A stretch of 64,000 nucleotides of DNA, from positions 5,766,001 through 5,830,000 of the forward strand of contig CP075497.1 in NCBI GenBank assembly GCA_021613535.1. The letters are read 5' to 3'. Every line of letters begins with the position of its first letter. Position 1 is the first letter of the stretch. The translations under genes and the position numbers were made by a program. Under the pieces are notes generated by a model, which was not told where the DNA came from, made no database searches, and saw only the letters and a program-made list of their open reading frames with translations. This DNA comes from Adineta vaga (Eukaryota; Rotifera). Shown piece by piece: positions 43,447-54,774 of the stretch.

Positions 43447-45375
43447 ATGACGAGTAATAAATGGATCACAGACCTGAAAACTCTTCTTCAAGTTGCCAAA
43501 GCTCGACTTGATGTACGAGAAAAGAAAAAAACTGAACAAGTTGCCAAAGAACGTTATACCGTAGCAGATTATATACGAAATAATAAAACACCTCGAGCAC
43601 GAATTGGTAAGAATGATTGGAAAAATAAACTTTGAAAACTCATATTGTTCTCTTTTAGCTGTTGAGCATCTAGTTCGAGAAGATTATAAAATTGAAGCTA
43701 TGGATCGAATAGAAGCATATGTTGATACACTTCTCATGAGACTACAATTGGTCAAAGATCGTCCGTATGTTTAATATTGATATGGTTTTCAGTTTTTTGA
43801 GAATTATTGCCATCGGGATTTGTTTCTAGGAAAAATGGTACAGTTGATCCAGCTGTTGAACAACCATTAGCCAATATTTTATGGGCAGCACCATTCCTTG
43901 CTCAAGATATACCTGAACTCGGTCAAGTAACATTGATGTTTAAAAAACATTTTGGATCAGAGTAAGTTTTTTTTTATCAAAATCATTCGATCGAAACATT
44001 TTGTTTTTTTTCTCTTGTTAGATATGTAACAATGTGTGAACAAAATAAACTTGGTATGGTTGATGTTGACTTGTTACGATGTTTAAGCTGTGATCTGATA
44101 CCAAAATTACTTATTGAGAAATATTTAGTGGAAATATGTCGTAGTCAAAATGTTCCATTTGAACCTGATCAAACTATAATGGCTCAAGATGAATTTTGGA
44201 CGATTGGACAACGATATGTTCAACATCCACCTGTTAATGATGAAAAACGACCACCTCCACCACCATCAAGTGGTGGTGCTTCGTCGACCGGCGGAAGTGG
44301 AGGCGGCGGAGCTGTTGCACAATATCCCAGTTATCAAGCAACTCAACCGAGTGCACCTCAGGTACGTGTATTGTTTTATTTTGTTTCAATGAAGTTTTTG
44401 TTAATTAAAAACATATTTGTTATAACTATAAAAATTTTACTAGTTTGAAAAACCTCCTCCAACATATTCAGCTGTAAGTTTCTATTGTTTTCTTGAAGAT
44501 TGATTCGATGTTTGGCTTAAATATCTCGCTGCTCATTGCATGTTTTTATTTTTGTTTGCTTGTCTTTTTTCTTACTATTAGTCTTATATAAGGTTCATGT
44601 GAGATAGAGTAAGATGGATTTAATATATTTAGGCTTTGATAGAGGCGGAAATAACTGACGTTCATAGATGAAACAGAAAGATTTTCAGTCCATAATAGTT
44701 AGTTAATATTGACATGATTAGGCATCCAAGTAGTCGTTACTTTCTAATATGTATTCTATTACAGGATAAATCAGATCAACTAACATTATACTTATCAGGA
44801 AACAATCGTGTATGTATTAAGTAGATCATTTTTTCACTCACATTCAGATTATTAGACTTAGTATTCAAAGACATTACATAATATATAGATAAGATTGCTT
44901 TTTATGCATGATAACATGATGCTAAAACACAATTTTCATAATATTAGGTCAATATAAAACAAATGCATGATTCTGAAAATTCCTTCCAGGTAGACATAAA
45001 ACTTGCTTGCTTCATTTTTACTTGCAATATGTGTACCGATTTCCCTAGTACATTTGTATAGTCTTCTTAAAAGTGCATCATCTTATGATTTTCTTTTCTT
45101 TCTTTTAGCAACAACCACAATATCCTAATATAAATTTCGGTCCATCAATTCCACCTCCACCACCATCGTCATCATCAAATGCACCTCGTATTGGTTTTAC
45201 CGTGGATAATGATGCTAAAATGCCTTTCAATGATCCATTTCCTCAAGTACCTACTGGACATGATCGTTATTCACCACCACCGCCGCCGTCTCCTCCATCA
45301 GGAAATGATGGTTCAAATGATCCTGGTTTTGATGATTTAGCTCGTCGATTTGAAGAATTAAAGAAACGAAAATAA
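43447..45375 (+). CDS. IST1: IST1 homologue (ESCRT-III associated)
   Basis: Core exons 43447-43606, 43659-43764, 43830-43961, 44022-44361, 44444-44473 and 45109-45375 give 344 aa. The N-terminal IST1 domain is a helical ESCRT-III fold: LEKKKTE-like REKKKTEQVAKERYTVADYI, RARIAVEHLVREDYKIEAMD, LANILWAAPFL and IEKYLVEICRSQNVPFEPD. A Pro/Gly-rich linker (PPPPPSSGG, GGSGGGG) leads to the C-terminal motif FDDLARRFEELKKRK, the MIT-interacting motif that binds VPS4, LIP5 and other MIT proteins. IST1 acts in endosomal sorting, tubule scission and abscission. The last intron (44474-45108, 635 bp) contains two in-frame candidate cassette exons. An AATAAA lies at 45397-45402. Start ATG is 49 nt after the K+ channel stop, so the upstream UTR is very short or overlaps. 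Confidence 0.92.
44765..44809 (+). other. Candidate IST1 cassette exon 1 (45 nt)
   Basis: Bounded by TATTACAG and GTATGT, phase 0 on both sides, with open frame DKSDQLTLYLSGNNR. It would lengthen the linker by 15 residues. Confidence 0.45.
44948..44989 (+). other. Candidate IST1 cassette exon 2 (42 nt)
   Basis: Bounded by AATATTAG and CAG/GTAGAC, phase 0 on both sides, with open frame VNIKQMHDSENSFQ. It has weaker splice sites than the first candidate. Confidence 0.35.
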
Positions 45376-45396
45376 TGAACAAATCATGATGTATAA

Positions 45397-45402
45397 AATA
45401 AA
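45397..45402 (+). terminator. Polyadenylation signal of IST1
   Basis: AATAAA lies 22 nt after the stop codon. Confidence 0.5.
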
Positions 45403-46077
45403 CTATTTCTTCGTCTTATCAACAACATTTCTATTTCAGCACTTTTATTTATGCGTATTACGTATGAAAAACAAGACCAAGTTTTCTCCACTTCCTCTTT
45501 CTTTCTTTCTTTTTGACTAAATATTTTATTAGAACATTTTGTATTTGAAAGCCTTTTTCCTTCAAACCGTTTAAATTCATACAAAATGAGTGTTAAAATG
45601 GGGAAAAGACATTTGACATTGTTCATTAAACTTTAATATAAAAGATAAACAAAACCACATTATGACTTATGTATGATTATCTCTGCAATGCTAATAATAT
45701 CTCTCAAAAATAGATATCCATATGAAGAAACGTCTTGATTCATTGAAGCAATACTAAACGCAAGAATGCGCTAACATAAAGTTGTGACAAATGTTATTTG
45801 TTTCTAGTAAAGTTTAATTAAAAGATGAGACGTAAAAAGAATCTTGATTTTCATTTGTTTACATACAAAAATATATGTAAACATACGAGAAGAATCAATC
45901 AAATCAAACTATTGGTTTAAAAATCGCGAGTATTCTTTTTCAGTTCCACATTCCTGTGTTTTTAAAGTAAAGAGAGGTATATGTCTCGACAACTATATGT
46001 GTAATGGCTATACTCTTTTTTTTTAAAGAATTGAATGAGAAAAAGAAAGTTTCAAATGAATAGAAAAAAGTGACAAA
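45403..46077. other. Intergenic region, nothing seen
   Basis: About 675 bp between IST1 and the TSNAXIP1-like gene, AT-rich, with A/G-rich stretches near the downstream ATG. No credible open frame. Confidence 0.5.
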
Positions 46078-48969
46078 ATGGAAGTCACACCTTATACAGA
46101 GACAGAATATTCGCTCAGTAGAACGAATGGTAATGCTCAACGATTACCTCCGATTCGTTCCGCCGATTCGGGATCTCGGTAAAATTTATCGATACTCTTC
46201 ATTGCTTCTAAAATAAAATTTAATTTAATTTAGAAATGATGAAATGCCATCCTATGTAATTAACAATACTCGTTATGTTTTACCACCTTCTAATGTCATC
46301 CGAGTGAGTATGACTGGTTTCTCTTCTTATTTTTTTTCTAATTCATTCTTTTCTTCTTTGAAGGATGTGGCTGATCAACAAATTGGACAACTTGACTCTT
46401 GGCCAGCGAATGCTAGTGGTGGAAGTGGTGCTCATCGAAGTTTAGCATTGACGACTCAAGGTCGTTTAGTACCTGTAGGAACAAATCTACGAGGAAGATT
46501 AGATTCAACTCCTAAACCAAGATTTCTTACGATTATTGAAGAATATTTGTACAGTGAATTAAAAGCACTCGGTGTTGAAGAACCAGTCGCAAGTGATGCA
46601 CGTTTACAAGTAAAATATCTCCTTATCTTCATCAGGATCTGTCTGTTTAATTCTTTCTAATAGGTCTTTCGTGAAGTTTTTTCGGCAGTTATTGATGATT
46701 TTAAAACATATCGACCACTTTTATCAATGATTAAAAATGAATACGAAATGATGATAGCACATCTGAATAATAAAGTCAACGAACTTGAACCACTTCGTGT
46801 AAGTTAAAATCTTTTCAACAATCCATAGAATGAATTCTTCTTTTTTCTCTTTTCAGCATCAATTGGTTTTATTAAGTGATGAATGCGATAAGAAGTTGAT
46901 GGATTATCGTAAAGAAGAACGCGATGATATGGTTTTATTAAAAGAAGAAAAGAAACGTTTGCAACAAACTATTCGTCATTTAACCAATCAAAATCAAAAT
47001 CTCGAAGCAAATATTCAACGAGTAAATTTCTACTTCGTAAAATACTGAGAGAAAATTTTCAAAATGAAAAATGATTTTAGTTACAAGAAGAAGTATCCAA
47101 TCAATATGAACTCTATCGAAAAGAACTGGATTCGAGAAAATTATTAATTAACGATGCCAATGATCTACGTGCTCAACAAGAAAAACATACTGATGTTAAA
47201 GAAGGTGTTGACGATCTAGGTGTAAAAAAAGAAGATACAATTATGATGAAAATTGCCTTAAAGTTAGTATGAAATTTCTATCATGTCTTCCTTCACTATA
47301 TTCCTCTGTTTTTATAGGCAAGCACGAAAAGATCTGGATATTGCACTTGCAAAAGTTATTTATATGGAAGCAAATTATAATGATGTTGTTCCTCGACGAG
47401 ATTTTATTGCATTAGAACTCAAATCGAATGAATATTTGGAAAGAATCAAAGAATTTCAAGAACTTATTGATAGTCAAACACGAGATATTGAATACCTTCG
47501 AACACAAAATGAGTAAAAGACATTTTTCTTTCACACGTACTTCGCAATCTATCGATATGTTTTCAGAAATCTTCGAGAAAATAATCAAAGTTTACAACAA
47601 GAAAAGGATGAATTAAGTATGAAAAACGAAAGTATTCATGATGGTATGACACCACGGTAAGAATTTCACTTCGTACAATTTCATACAATTATTCTTCTCT
47701 TCTTAGGCCGGCATGGCATTTAGCTGGAGATGTCATTGATGGTGGTACTGAACGTTGGCAAAATATTACAACGAATAAAACAAGTCAAGAAAAACTTGTT
47801 GTGCTACTCAATGAATTTACGGGTGGTGGTAATACTGGTAATGATGATAATGGTAATCAAACACAGAATAATTCACAACCAGAACAATTATCACCTCGTG
47901 GTGAAGGTGAACAAGTTCCATTTCATTTACGTTCATCGAAATCAGTGAAAAATCGACGAATGACACGACGTGATGTTGCTGTTCTGATTCAAGAAATATG
48001 GACAGAACGTCGTTCATCAAATAATCAAGTACATTCGATGATTTTAATAATGTACTCAACATAGGATTTCGTTTTTATTTAGGAAGGTCGAACGAAAAGT
48101 TTGTCTGAATTTGTTTACGAATATCTTCGAAATCGATATGGAAATCATAATACTGCTATTGAAATGGGTTACAATTTAGATTATGCATGTAAACGTTTTA
48201 AACAGAATGAAAATTGTCAATTATTCTATCAAATCTTATCTGGAGAGGTTGATGGATTTTTTTTCTTTGTCTTATTTTCTTATACTTGAATTTTTGTAAT
48301 AGGCGGATGAAGCTATTTATCATAATACAAGAAATCTCATTGATCAATTAGCAGAACGCGTTATTAAAGAAAGTGAAACACATCCAAATGGTTCTGTAAC
48401 AATCGAACAATTTACTGATATGTTAAAGAGATATTTACCGAATAAATCAGCAAGTGATATAACAGAATTAGTCATTGCTGCTGAAAAAGAACAACCAAGT
48501 GAAGAACAAATTGCATTAGCAAAATTATTTTCTGTTGTAAATTATTCACTAATGATTTATTTTTCTATTCGTTCAAATAAATTTTCGATTATCTTTTTGT
48601 TTTTAGGACGATGAAGATAATTATGGTGATTTTATTCGAATTTTAAAACGACAATTAAACGAAGACAAACAGAGTTATATTCATGATGTTCGAGAAAAAA
48701 TTGAAAATTTAAAGTAAAAAATAATATAGTCGAAAAAAACATTTCGTTAGAATATTTACATTTTTATTTCTAGTTCGGTAACTGCGAAAGATACGGAACA
48801 AGCAATTCGTGCTGTAAATCCTCATATACGACCGAATGAATTAGTTCATATTGTACAATGGATATTTGAAGCAAAAGATGGTAGTCAAATTCAATCGATG
48901 AATGTTAATGACGTTCTTCAACGCCTTCAAAATGGTGTCTTCTATCGGCAACATTCATTATCATCATAA
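46078..48969 (+). CDS. TSNAXIP1: TSNAXIP1-like (translin-associated factor X interacting protein 1)
   Basis: Thirteen exons give 735 aa. The N-terminal conserved domain is recognisable (KPRFLTIIEEYLYSELKALG, then FREVFSAVIDDFKTYRPLLS and MIKNEYEMM), followed by a long coiled coil (about exons 5-8, RHQLVLLSDECDKK through SLQQEKDELSMK). A WHLAGDVIDGG segment, a disordered acidic linker, and a helical C-terminal region with EF-hand-like arrangement (FYQILSGEADEAIYHN, IEQFTDMLKRYLPN, DEDNYGDFIRILKRQL) follow. The mammalian protein binds translin-associated factor X and is expressed in testis and ciliated cells; an axonemal role is plausible here. Exons are 70-322 nt with introns around 50-60 bp. 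Its stop lies 26 bp from the convergent ankyrin gene, and the best AATAAA (49003-49008) is inside that gene. Confidence 0.78.
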
Positions 48970-48995
48970 TCACATTCTTCTTCTTCTTTTTTATT

Positions 48996-50038
48996 CTACG
49001 AAAATAAATTTCTTAAAAGTTTATATGCCTTTGTCCATGAATGATATGATTCAAGATCAATTAATGTACGATCAACATAGGATAGTATTTCTTTAAAGAA
49101 ATAGATATAAGGTCGATGTTCGAATGCTAATGTTAAACAAGTTTTTTGTTCAGAAGTTTCCGTATGTATAAGATGTTTGAGATAGATTGGACCATATAAA
49201 TGATGTTTGTAAAAATATTTCACAATTTTCCAACATTCTTTCCGTTTGTATTCAATGATAAGATGCAAAACATTTTCACCTTTATCATTTCGAAGATCAA
49301 GACGAGCACCTGATTTGATTAATATTTCGAAGAATAATACTTTCTACATAGAGATTCATAGAGATGAAAAGTCAATATATAGTCAACATTTACATTCATC
49401 ATAACAGCATAGTGGGCAGCAGTATGACCTGTTCGAGTTTGAATATCAAGATTACAATGACGTTTTTGAACAAGTGCATTGATAATATTTATATTCGTTG
49501 ATGTAAGACAATCCATTAGAGCTGTTCGATTTTCTCGATCCGGTTCATTAATATTAACATCTCGATTGAGAAGGAAAAGAACACCTTCATACCAACCTGT
49601 TTCAGCTGCAATAGAAAGTAATTTTCGACCAGTATCTCTTTCACCATATTGAAATAGATATGATTGTATATTTGATTGACTAAGAACGGAAAGAATTTCT
49701 TGAGAATGTTGACGGAATCCATTTAGAATTCGTGTATCTTCAATGATATTATAAGAATCGTTTTGCTTTTCTTTAGCAGTCATTATTTGAGTGATCTTTT
49801 TCAATTCTTCAAGATTAGCCAAATCGTCAATGTTGACATGAAGAGAATCTGTTGAGTAAGTATCTGTATCTTCTTGTCTTCGTGTTATTGACGAATAACG
49901 AATACATTTCGATTTCTCTTGATCCGATGCAGAACTCGAATGTTGATCACCTCCACCTTGAACATTAACCGATAATGAACTTTGTGAGATTGACTCTAAA
50001 GATACAATAAATACATTTATTGAAGTAAAACTAACCAT
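48996..50038 (-). CDS. Ankyrin-repeat protein of unknown role
   Basis: Two exons (50038-49394, 49343-48996) give 330 aa. About 130 N-terminal residues are Ser/Asp/Glu-rich and unstructured. At least four ankyrin repeats follow: GRKLLSIAAETGWYEGVLFL, NRTALMDCLTSTNINIINAL, GHTAAHYAVMMN... across the intron, and GENVLHLIIEYKRKECWKIV, then a helical C-terminus with two further degenerate repeats. There is no enzymatic or membrane segment. It is probably a protein-binding scaffold; the partner cannot be guessed. Start ATG 50038 is chosen because a consensus TATATAAAAG lies 88-97 nt upstream and no upstream exon splices in the right phase. Confidence 0.75.
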
Positions 50039-50722
50039 GAATTCAATGTCATTCTATCAAAATTTAAACTATAATCAACATTCTAATCTCTTGAAGAATC
50101 CTCTCAATTATAACTTTTTTCTTTTCTTTTATATACTTCTTCGATTATAACGAACTGATTGATCCTATCATGAATATCAATCTTACGTCTGTATCTGTAT
50201 AATGAAGCCTCTTCTAAACGGTAGCAAAGAAATATATCTTGATATTTCTATTTCTCGTTGTAGAAGCTTAACAAGAGCAATACCACTTCGTGAAGTAAAT
50301 ATTCCTAATCTTCTCACCACATAAAATCGCTGAATGAAACGCAATTTCATTCTTATTCGATAATCAAGATGTATCCCATGTCTTCTCATGTATCACTTCT
50401 ATATAGTAGAGAAGACCTGTTTGAAAATTTGACTAACCATTATTTGTTTTACTAATCGAATTTGGTAGTAGTAGTAGTGATTTGATCGAAAATAACGATA
50501 TATTATTCATTGAATACAAATCTGAATAATTTCAGGCGCATAAATTTGAATTTTTTTCTTTTTCTCAGATCCAATTATTAAATAAGAAAGATGAACAGAA
50601 AGATAGATTATAACAACTCGATGTGTACATATTGTCAAACAAACAAAAAAAAAGGAAGAATTGCTAAAAATACATGACGATGGAAAAAAGAAAAGAGAAA
50701 AGAGAAAAAAAAACAAACGAAT
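50039..50722. other. Upstream region of the ankyrin gene / 3' side of the RASSF gene
   Basis: About 680 bp between two minus-strand genes. It contains the TATA box at 50126-50135. A 68-codon minus frame (50183-50389) ends near a GTAAGA donor but in a phase that does not fit the ankyrin gene, so it is not called. The RASSF 3' end region is A-rich. Confidence 0.4.
50126..50135 (-). promoter_or_regulatory. Consensus TATA box of the ankyrin gene
   Basis: TATATAAAAG on the minus strand, 88-97 nt before the chosen ATG at 50038. It matches the TATAWAAR consensus. Confidence 0.5.
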
Positions 50723-52201
50723 TTAGACAAGTGTTTCAAGTTGAGTATTCTGTAGATGATTTTTCTGATGTATAAGTGACATTGAATGATGATTACTATC
50801 ATCACTAGTTAAAGAGTTTATTCCCGAATCTTCATCAGCTTCTTTAATTGATGTAAATGCAACATTGCCTGTTGTAGTTGCAATATCTAATGTATCGTAA
50901 GTTGATTGTTCCTCGATATTTGTTCGAAAATTCTGTTGTTGTTGTTGTTGTTGTTGTTGTTGCTGTGGTGATAGATAGTTTGGTGTAATACATCTTGAAG
51001 ATGTCATTAAATTAGATGAAGTTTCATATTCCAGATATTTCAATTCATCATATTTTGAAGCAAGCAAGATTTCCATTTCACGTAAAGATAAATCCAAATC
51101 GTGCATTTCTTTTGATTGAATTCGTGATAATTCTCTACTGCGATAGATCGAATTTTTCAATGATACGAGATCATTTGATATTTGAGAATTATTTTCATTA
51201 CTAGCTGATGATAATGTACTTGGTAAAGTATCATAATGTTGTTGATGTAAAACATGATTGAGTTCATTTGATATCGCTTGTTCAACAGCATATAAGATAT
51301 TTGTTTTTTCATCAATACGTTCTTGCATATTTAGGATTGAATTACATAATTGTGTAGCAAAGATTAGTTGATCTTGTTGATCAATTTGATGAGAAAATAG
51401 ACGTGAAACATCCGTTAATGATACTTCATTATTCGAAAGCGAAGAGGAAGTAGATGAGTCCGGTGAATACGGATTTCTTGGTAATGTTTTCGATATTGGT
51501 GATGATATTGTTTCTGCTTGATGAATTTTTTCATCAAGATAATCGAGTAAACGTTTTTGTCTTTCAATAATATTCGTATTTTCATGAAAATCATTCAGAG
51601 ATTTTTGTCGATATACGACCGTTTGAGATTGACATTGATTACTTGTAATCGATAACAAGGATGAATCTGATGGAGACGGTGACAATAAGGATGTAGATAT
51701 TGATGAAAACGTTTGGGATTTAGCTGAAAGAAATCGACGAAAGATTTTCGAACGAAATTTCGATGTGGAAGAATTATTATCAATTAATGACGAGGTCGAT
51801 ACGAGGTGAAGGATTGTTAATGGTAATTTATCGAATTGCCAATTTTTATATGCTTTAATTACTTTACCACGGCCTTTAATAATACGTTGAGTGATAAGTG
51901 ATGGTGGTTCGGATTCATTATTATTTGATGAAGTCGATGCTGTTAGTTGAACACATTCAGCAACAGCATAACCTGTAATTGTAGTTGATGTCGAATTTGT
52001 GATTGTCGTTGTTTTAAGTAAATCCGCTTGTGCCAATAAAGCATAGATAAGATCATCGAATGTTGTCTTTTTTGTTATACCAGTTACCCATTTACGTTTA
52101 CCATATACCCAAACAGGTATTTCCAGTGTTAATTCACCAGTATCCGACGCATTGCTGCTGCTGTTGTTATTATTATTGTTATTACTACTTGTTGTCGACA
52201 T
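50723..52201 (-). CDS. N-terminal RASSF protein (RASSF9/10-like, RA domain plus coiled coil)
   Basis: A single coding exon of 492 aa from ATG 52201 (MSTTSSNNNNNNN...). The Ras-association domain starts at the N-terminus (LEIPVWVYGKRKWVTGITKK, TTFDDLIYALLAQADLL, then VIKAYKNWQFDKLPLTILHL), as in RASSF7-10. An RASSF-like basic segment (SKIFRRFLSAKSQ), Ser-rich linkers and heptad coiled-coil stretches (QLCNSILNMQERIDEKTNIL, SREMEILLASKYDELKYLEY-like) follow. An 11-residue poly-Gln run lies at about 50933-50965. RASSF9/10 relatives bind Ras-like GTPases and act in epithelial growth and junction signalling. The frame stays open to an upstream ATG at 52303, but a TTTATTCTAG acceptor in between points to a 5' UTR intron, so the shorter start is preferred. 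Subtype within RASSF7-10 is tentative. Confidence 0.75.
   Translation of the reverse strand: MSTTSSNNNNNNNSSSNASDTGELTLEIPVWVYGKRKWVTGITKKTTFDDLIYALLAQADLLKTTTITNSTSTTITGYAVAECVQLTASTSSNNNESEPPSLITQRIIKGRGKVIKAYKNWQFDKLPLTILHLVSTSSLIDNNSSTSKFRSKIFRRFLSAKSQTFSSISTSLLSPSPSDSSLLSITSNQCQSQTVVYRQKSLNDFHENTNIIERQKRLLDYLDEKIHQAETISSPISKTLPRNPYSPDSSTSSSLSNNEVSLTDVSRLFSHQIDQQDQLIFATQLCNSILNMQERIDEKTNILYAVEQAISNELNHVLHQQHYDTLPSTLSSASNENNSQISNDLVSLKNSIYRSRELSRIQSKEMHDLDLSLREMEILLASKYDELKYLEYETSSNLMTSSRCITPNYLSPQQQQQQQQQQQNFRTNIEEQSTYDTLDIATTTGNVAFTSIKEADEDSGINSLTSDDSNHHSMSLIHQKNHLQNTQLETLV
50933..50965 (-). repeat. CAA/CAG tract encoding poly-Gln in the RASSF gene
   Basis: A trinucleotide TTG/CTG run on the + strand, read as about 11 consecutive Gln on the minus strand. 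It is likely length-polymorphic. Confidence 0.8.
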
Positions 52202-52317
52202 GTTTACTACTTGTTCGTCTAGAATAAAATTTTGGATATATATATGTATAAAAGGTACTATTATATTAGAGATAATGTTTGATCGTTTTTCTTCTCTTTT
52301 CAATCAGTATCGTCTAG

Positions 52318-52351
52318 ATGAATGAATGAATGAATGAAAGAATGAATGAAA
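52318..52351. repeat. (GAAT)n microsatellite
   Basis: Tandem ATGA/GAAT units just upstream of the RASSF start region, with one AAAG interruption. Confidence 0.8.
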
Positions 52352-54153
52352 AAAAATGATCGAACCTTGATTGCAAGGCACTATGTATAAATGAAAAGTG
52401 AAAGAGGCAAAAGAGAGATTGAGAGTGGGAGAAAAGGCACACTTGTGGGAATAAGCTCAATATATCGATGAAAGAATGTTGGGTCAATATTATTGCTTTG
52501 AATCAAAGTAAAAAAGACTGATATTTGAACCGTTTAGAACAGAAGGCACCTCGACGATAACAATAGAACAGAAGCTGATACATGTCTATCCACACGATTT
52601 CATTTATTCCTTACTTAGATGTATATACATGAAAGACAGAATGAATGCCAAAATAAACAAATAAGATCAAAAGCATAGATATACATACCTTCGATGAAAA
52701 AATCTCTCATCTAAGCTTTTATTCTTCTACTCAGATTTGCTTATTTTTCTATGTATGTAGAATATAGAAAGACAGCTGTGCTGATATGATGCTGTAATCG
52801 TTCATATACATAGCTGTTCTCATCATCTTTCTAATCAAATCTAAGCAAGATGCTTCTCTTTCTGATTGCGGAAGCTCACTTTTTCTTCTTTCTTCTTTCC
52901 TCTATCTGTTAACGAAGATGGTAACTATTAGAGTTCAATACTCTTGTTTACACTCATTATCACGATGTAAGTCCTTTATTCCTGCGTATACAATGATCTA
53001 CCTCGTCTGATGTCTACTAACTCGTTATTCAGATGTAGACAGACGTGCGCCGTTCAATACTATTCTTCTTCTTCTTTCGCATCTAATACACAACACTTAT
53101 TTTGCCAATATCATCCATACATGCATATGTAGACGAAGAGGTAGAACGATATGAGGGACTAACAGTCCGTCGTAGTCGACGTATTCTTTCTTTTTCCTCT
53201 CTTCTCCTTCGGTATACGTCCGTTGTTCATACAAATCGACATGTACCGCTATTCTCGTCGGTTAGATGGAGAGGTGAATACATACAACTGTGCCTTTTTT
53301 TTCGTTATTTCTAGGTCATTCTTAAGCATAACTGAATGAATCGTTATGCTCAATTTTGATAAATGAATAAAAAAAAAAGAAAGAAAGAACTACATTGGAG
53401 TATTACCCTCCATCGAAACATAGAACGTATGATTTCAAGTAGTCGATAAGAAAGGCCGAAAAAAAAGAGCAAGACTAATTCTTTTTTATGCATTCATACT
53501 CTTTTAATAAGCAAATTCTAATTGTTGTCTGATGCACTTGAATCTAATTGGATATGTTTGCATAATACTAGGACTGGAACATGATTACGAACCAATTTAC
53601 ATTTAAGATGAGAAGAAAAGTAACAGGAAGTAGTTTGTATGGCTTATATATGTATAGTAATGCAAAGAGAAAAGAGAATGCTATGCTCATAAAACCGAAA
53701 AAAATTGTTCAATGCCAAATAACAATGAATGAGACAACAATGCTTCGTGTGTGTGCATCTGTATAAGTATATACGTCTACCGGCGATAACGGAAACGAAA
53801 GCGTGTGTTCAATTCAATCAATAACAGGAGTATCCGGAGTTTTTTTTTCACTAGCTAATATATTGTTAGGTATGTATGTATTAATATAGGTAAGTATTAA
53901 CGGAAAGAAAAGGAAATAAAACTCACTGTAAAAGGACACGACTCGCCTGTTTGCTTATGATGATCATCTAAGTTTCATGGTTTGTCGAAGATAAATGATT
54001 GAAACTGTCAAACATATAGAAAAGATGAAGACAAAAGATAATTGCTTTTTATGTATGTATGTCGATGATATCGAATGTTCTTCGCGCTTGGCGTGTATTA
54101 ATCCCTCTAGCATACACATTCGACAGCAATGATTTTTTGCTTGTTCGTAAGAA

Positions 54154-54178
54154 TACACACACACACACACATACATAC
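54154..54178. repeat. (AC)n microsatellite
   Basis: A run of AC dinucleotides grading into ATAC units. Confidence 0.8.
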
Positions 54179-54280
54179 AAACGCTAGATCGATATTCAAT
54201 TACATCATACATCTATGAGTATATACAGCCTTGTGCTCACTGCTGTAATTTTCTCTTTACAGAACTTTTACATATTGTAC

Positions 54281-54310
54281 TAGTAGTAGTAGTAGTAGTA
54301 GTAGCAGCAG
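54281..54310. repeat. (TAG)n microsatellite
   Basis: About eight TAG units ending in CAG units. Confidence 0.85.
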
Positions 54311-54752
54311 TCGTTTCTTCTCAGGAGAGATGAAATGAAATAGAACTCGTAACTGAGACAAGTGACGTTTAACTCGACAGATACCAAAACAAAACATGAG
54401 TTTTAATTAGTATGATTGATTAGTTCAAATCAATTCTATTAGAAGTTAATTCTGTAGAAATGATTTGATCATAAGATTCTTCTGATCAATGAATTATAAG
54501 AATCGAACAATTCAGGTAATTTCTACATAACCTTGTTATCAATGAGAAATACTATCACTCCATGAAATCGTATCATTATCGACTTGGTTATATTAAATAC
54601 AAAACGGAAATTACTATTCATTTGGTAATTATCAAAATCTATTCAAAGAAAAGTACCACTTAGAAAAGAATAATTATAAGTTTGCTTACCATCTCCTCGT
54701 ATGCAATGACTGATCATTTGTAATGCTTAAAAGTAAAGCATCTAAATGTACG

Positions 54753-54774
54753 TGTATATATATATATATATATA
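54753..54774. repeat. (TA)n microsatellite
   Basis: Alternating TA run of about 11 units. Confidence 0.8.

Noticed and set aside
50183-50389. Arg/Ile-rich minus frame as a possible first exon of the ankyrin gene
   Set aside because: It ends near GTAAGA but in phase 2, which does not match the acceptor at 49995; and a TATA box lies downstream of it, close to the chosen ATG.
53102-53314. 70-codon + frame in the gene desert
   Set aside because: Arg/Ser/Val-rich with no recognisable motif; chance length in this composition.
54281-54310. TAG tandem array considered as CRISPR or telomeric repeat
   Set aside because: Trinucleotide microsatellite without spacers, and not a known telomere unit.
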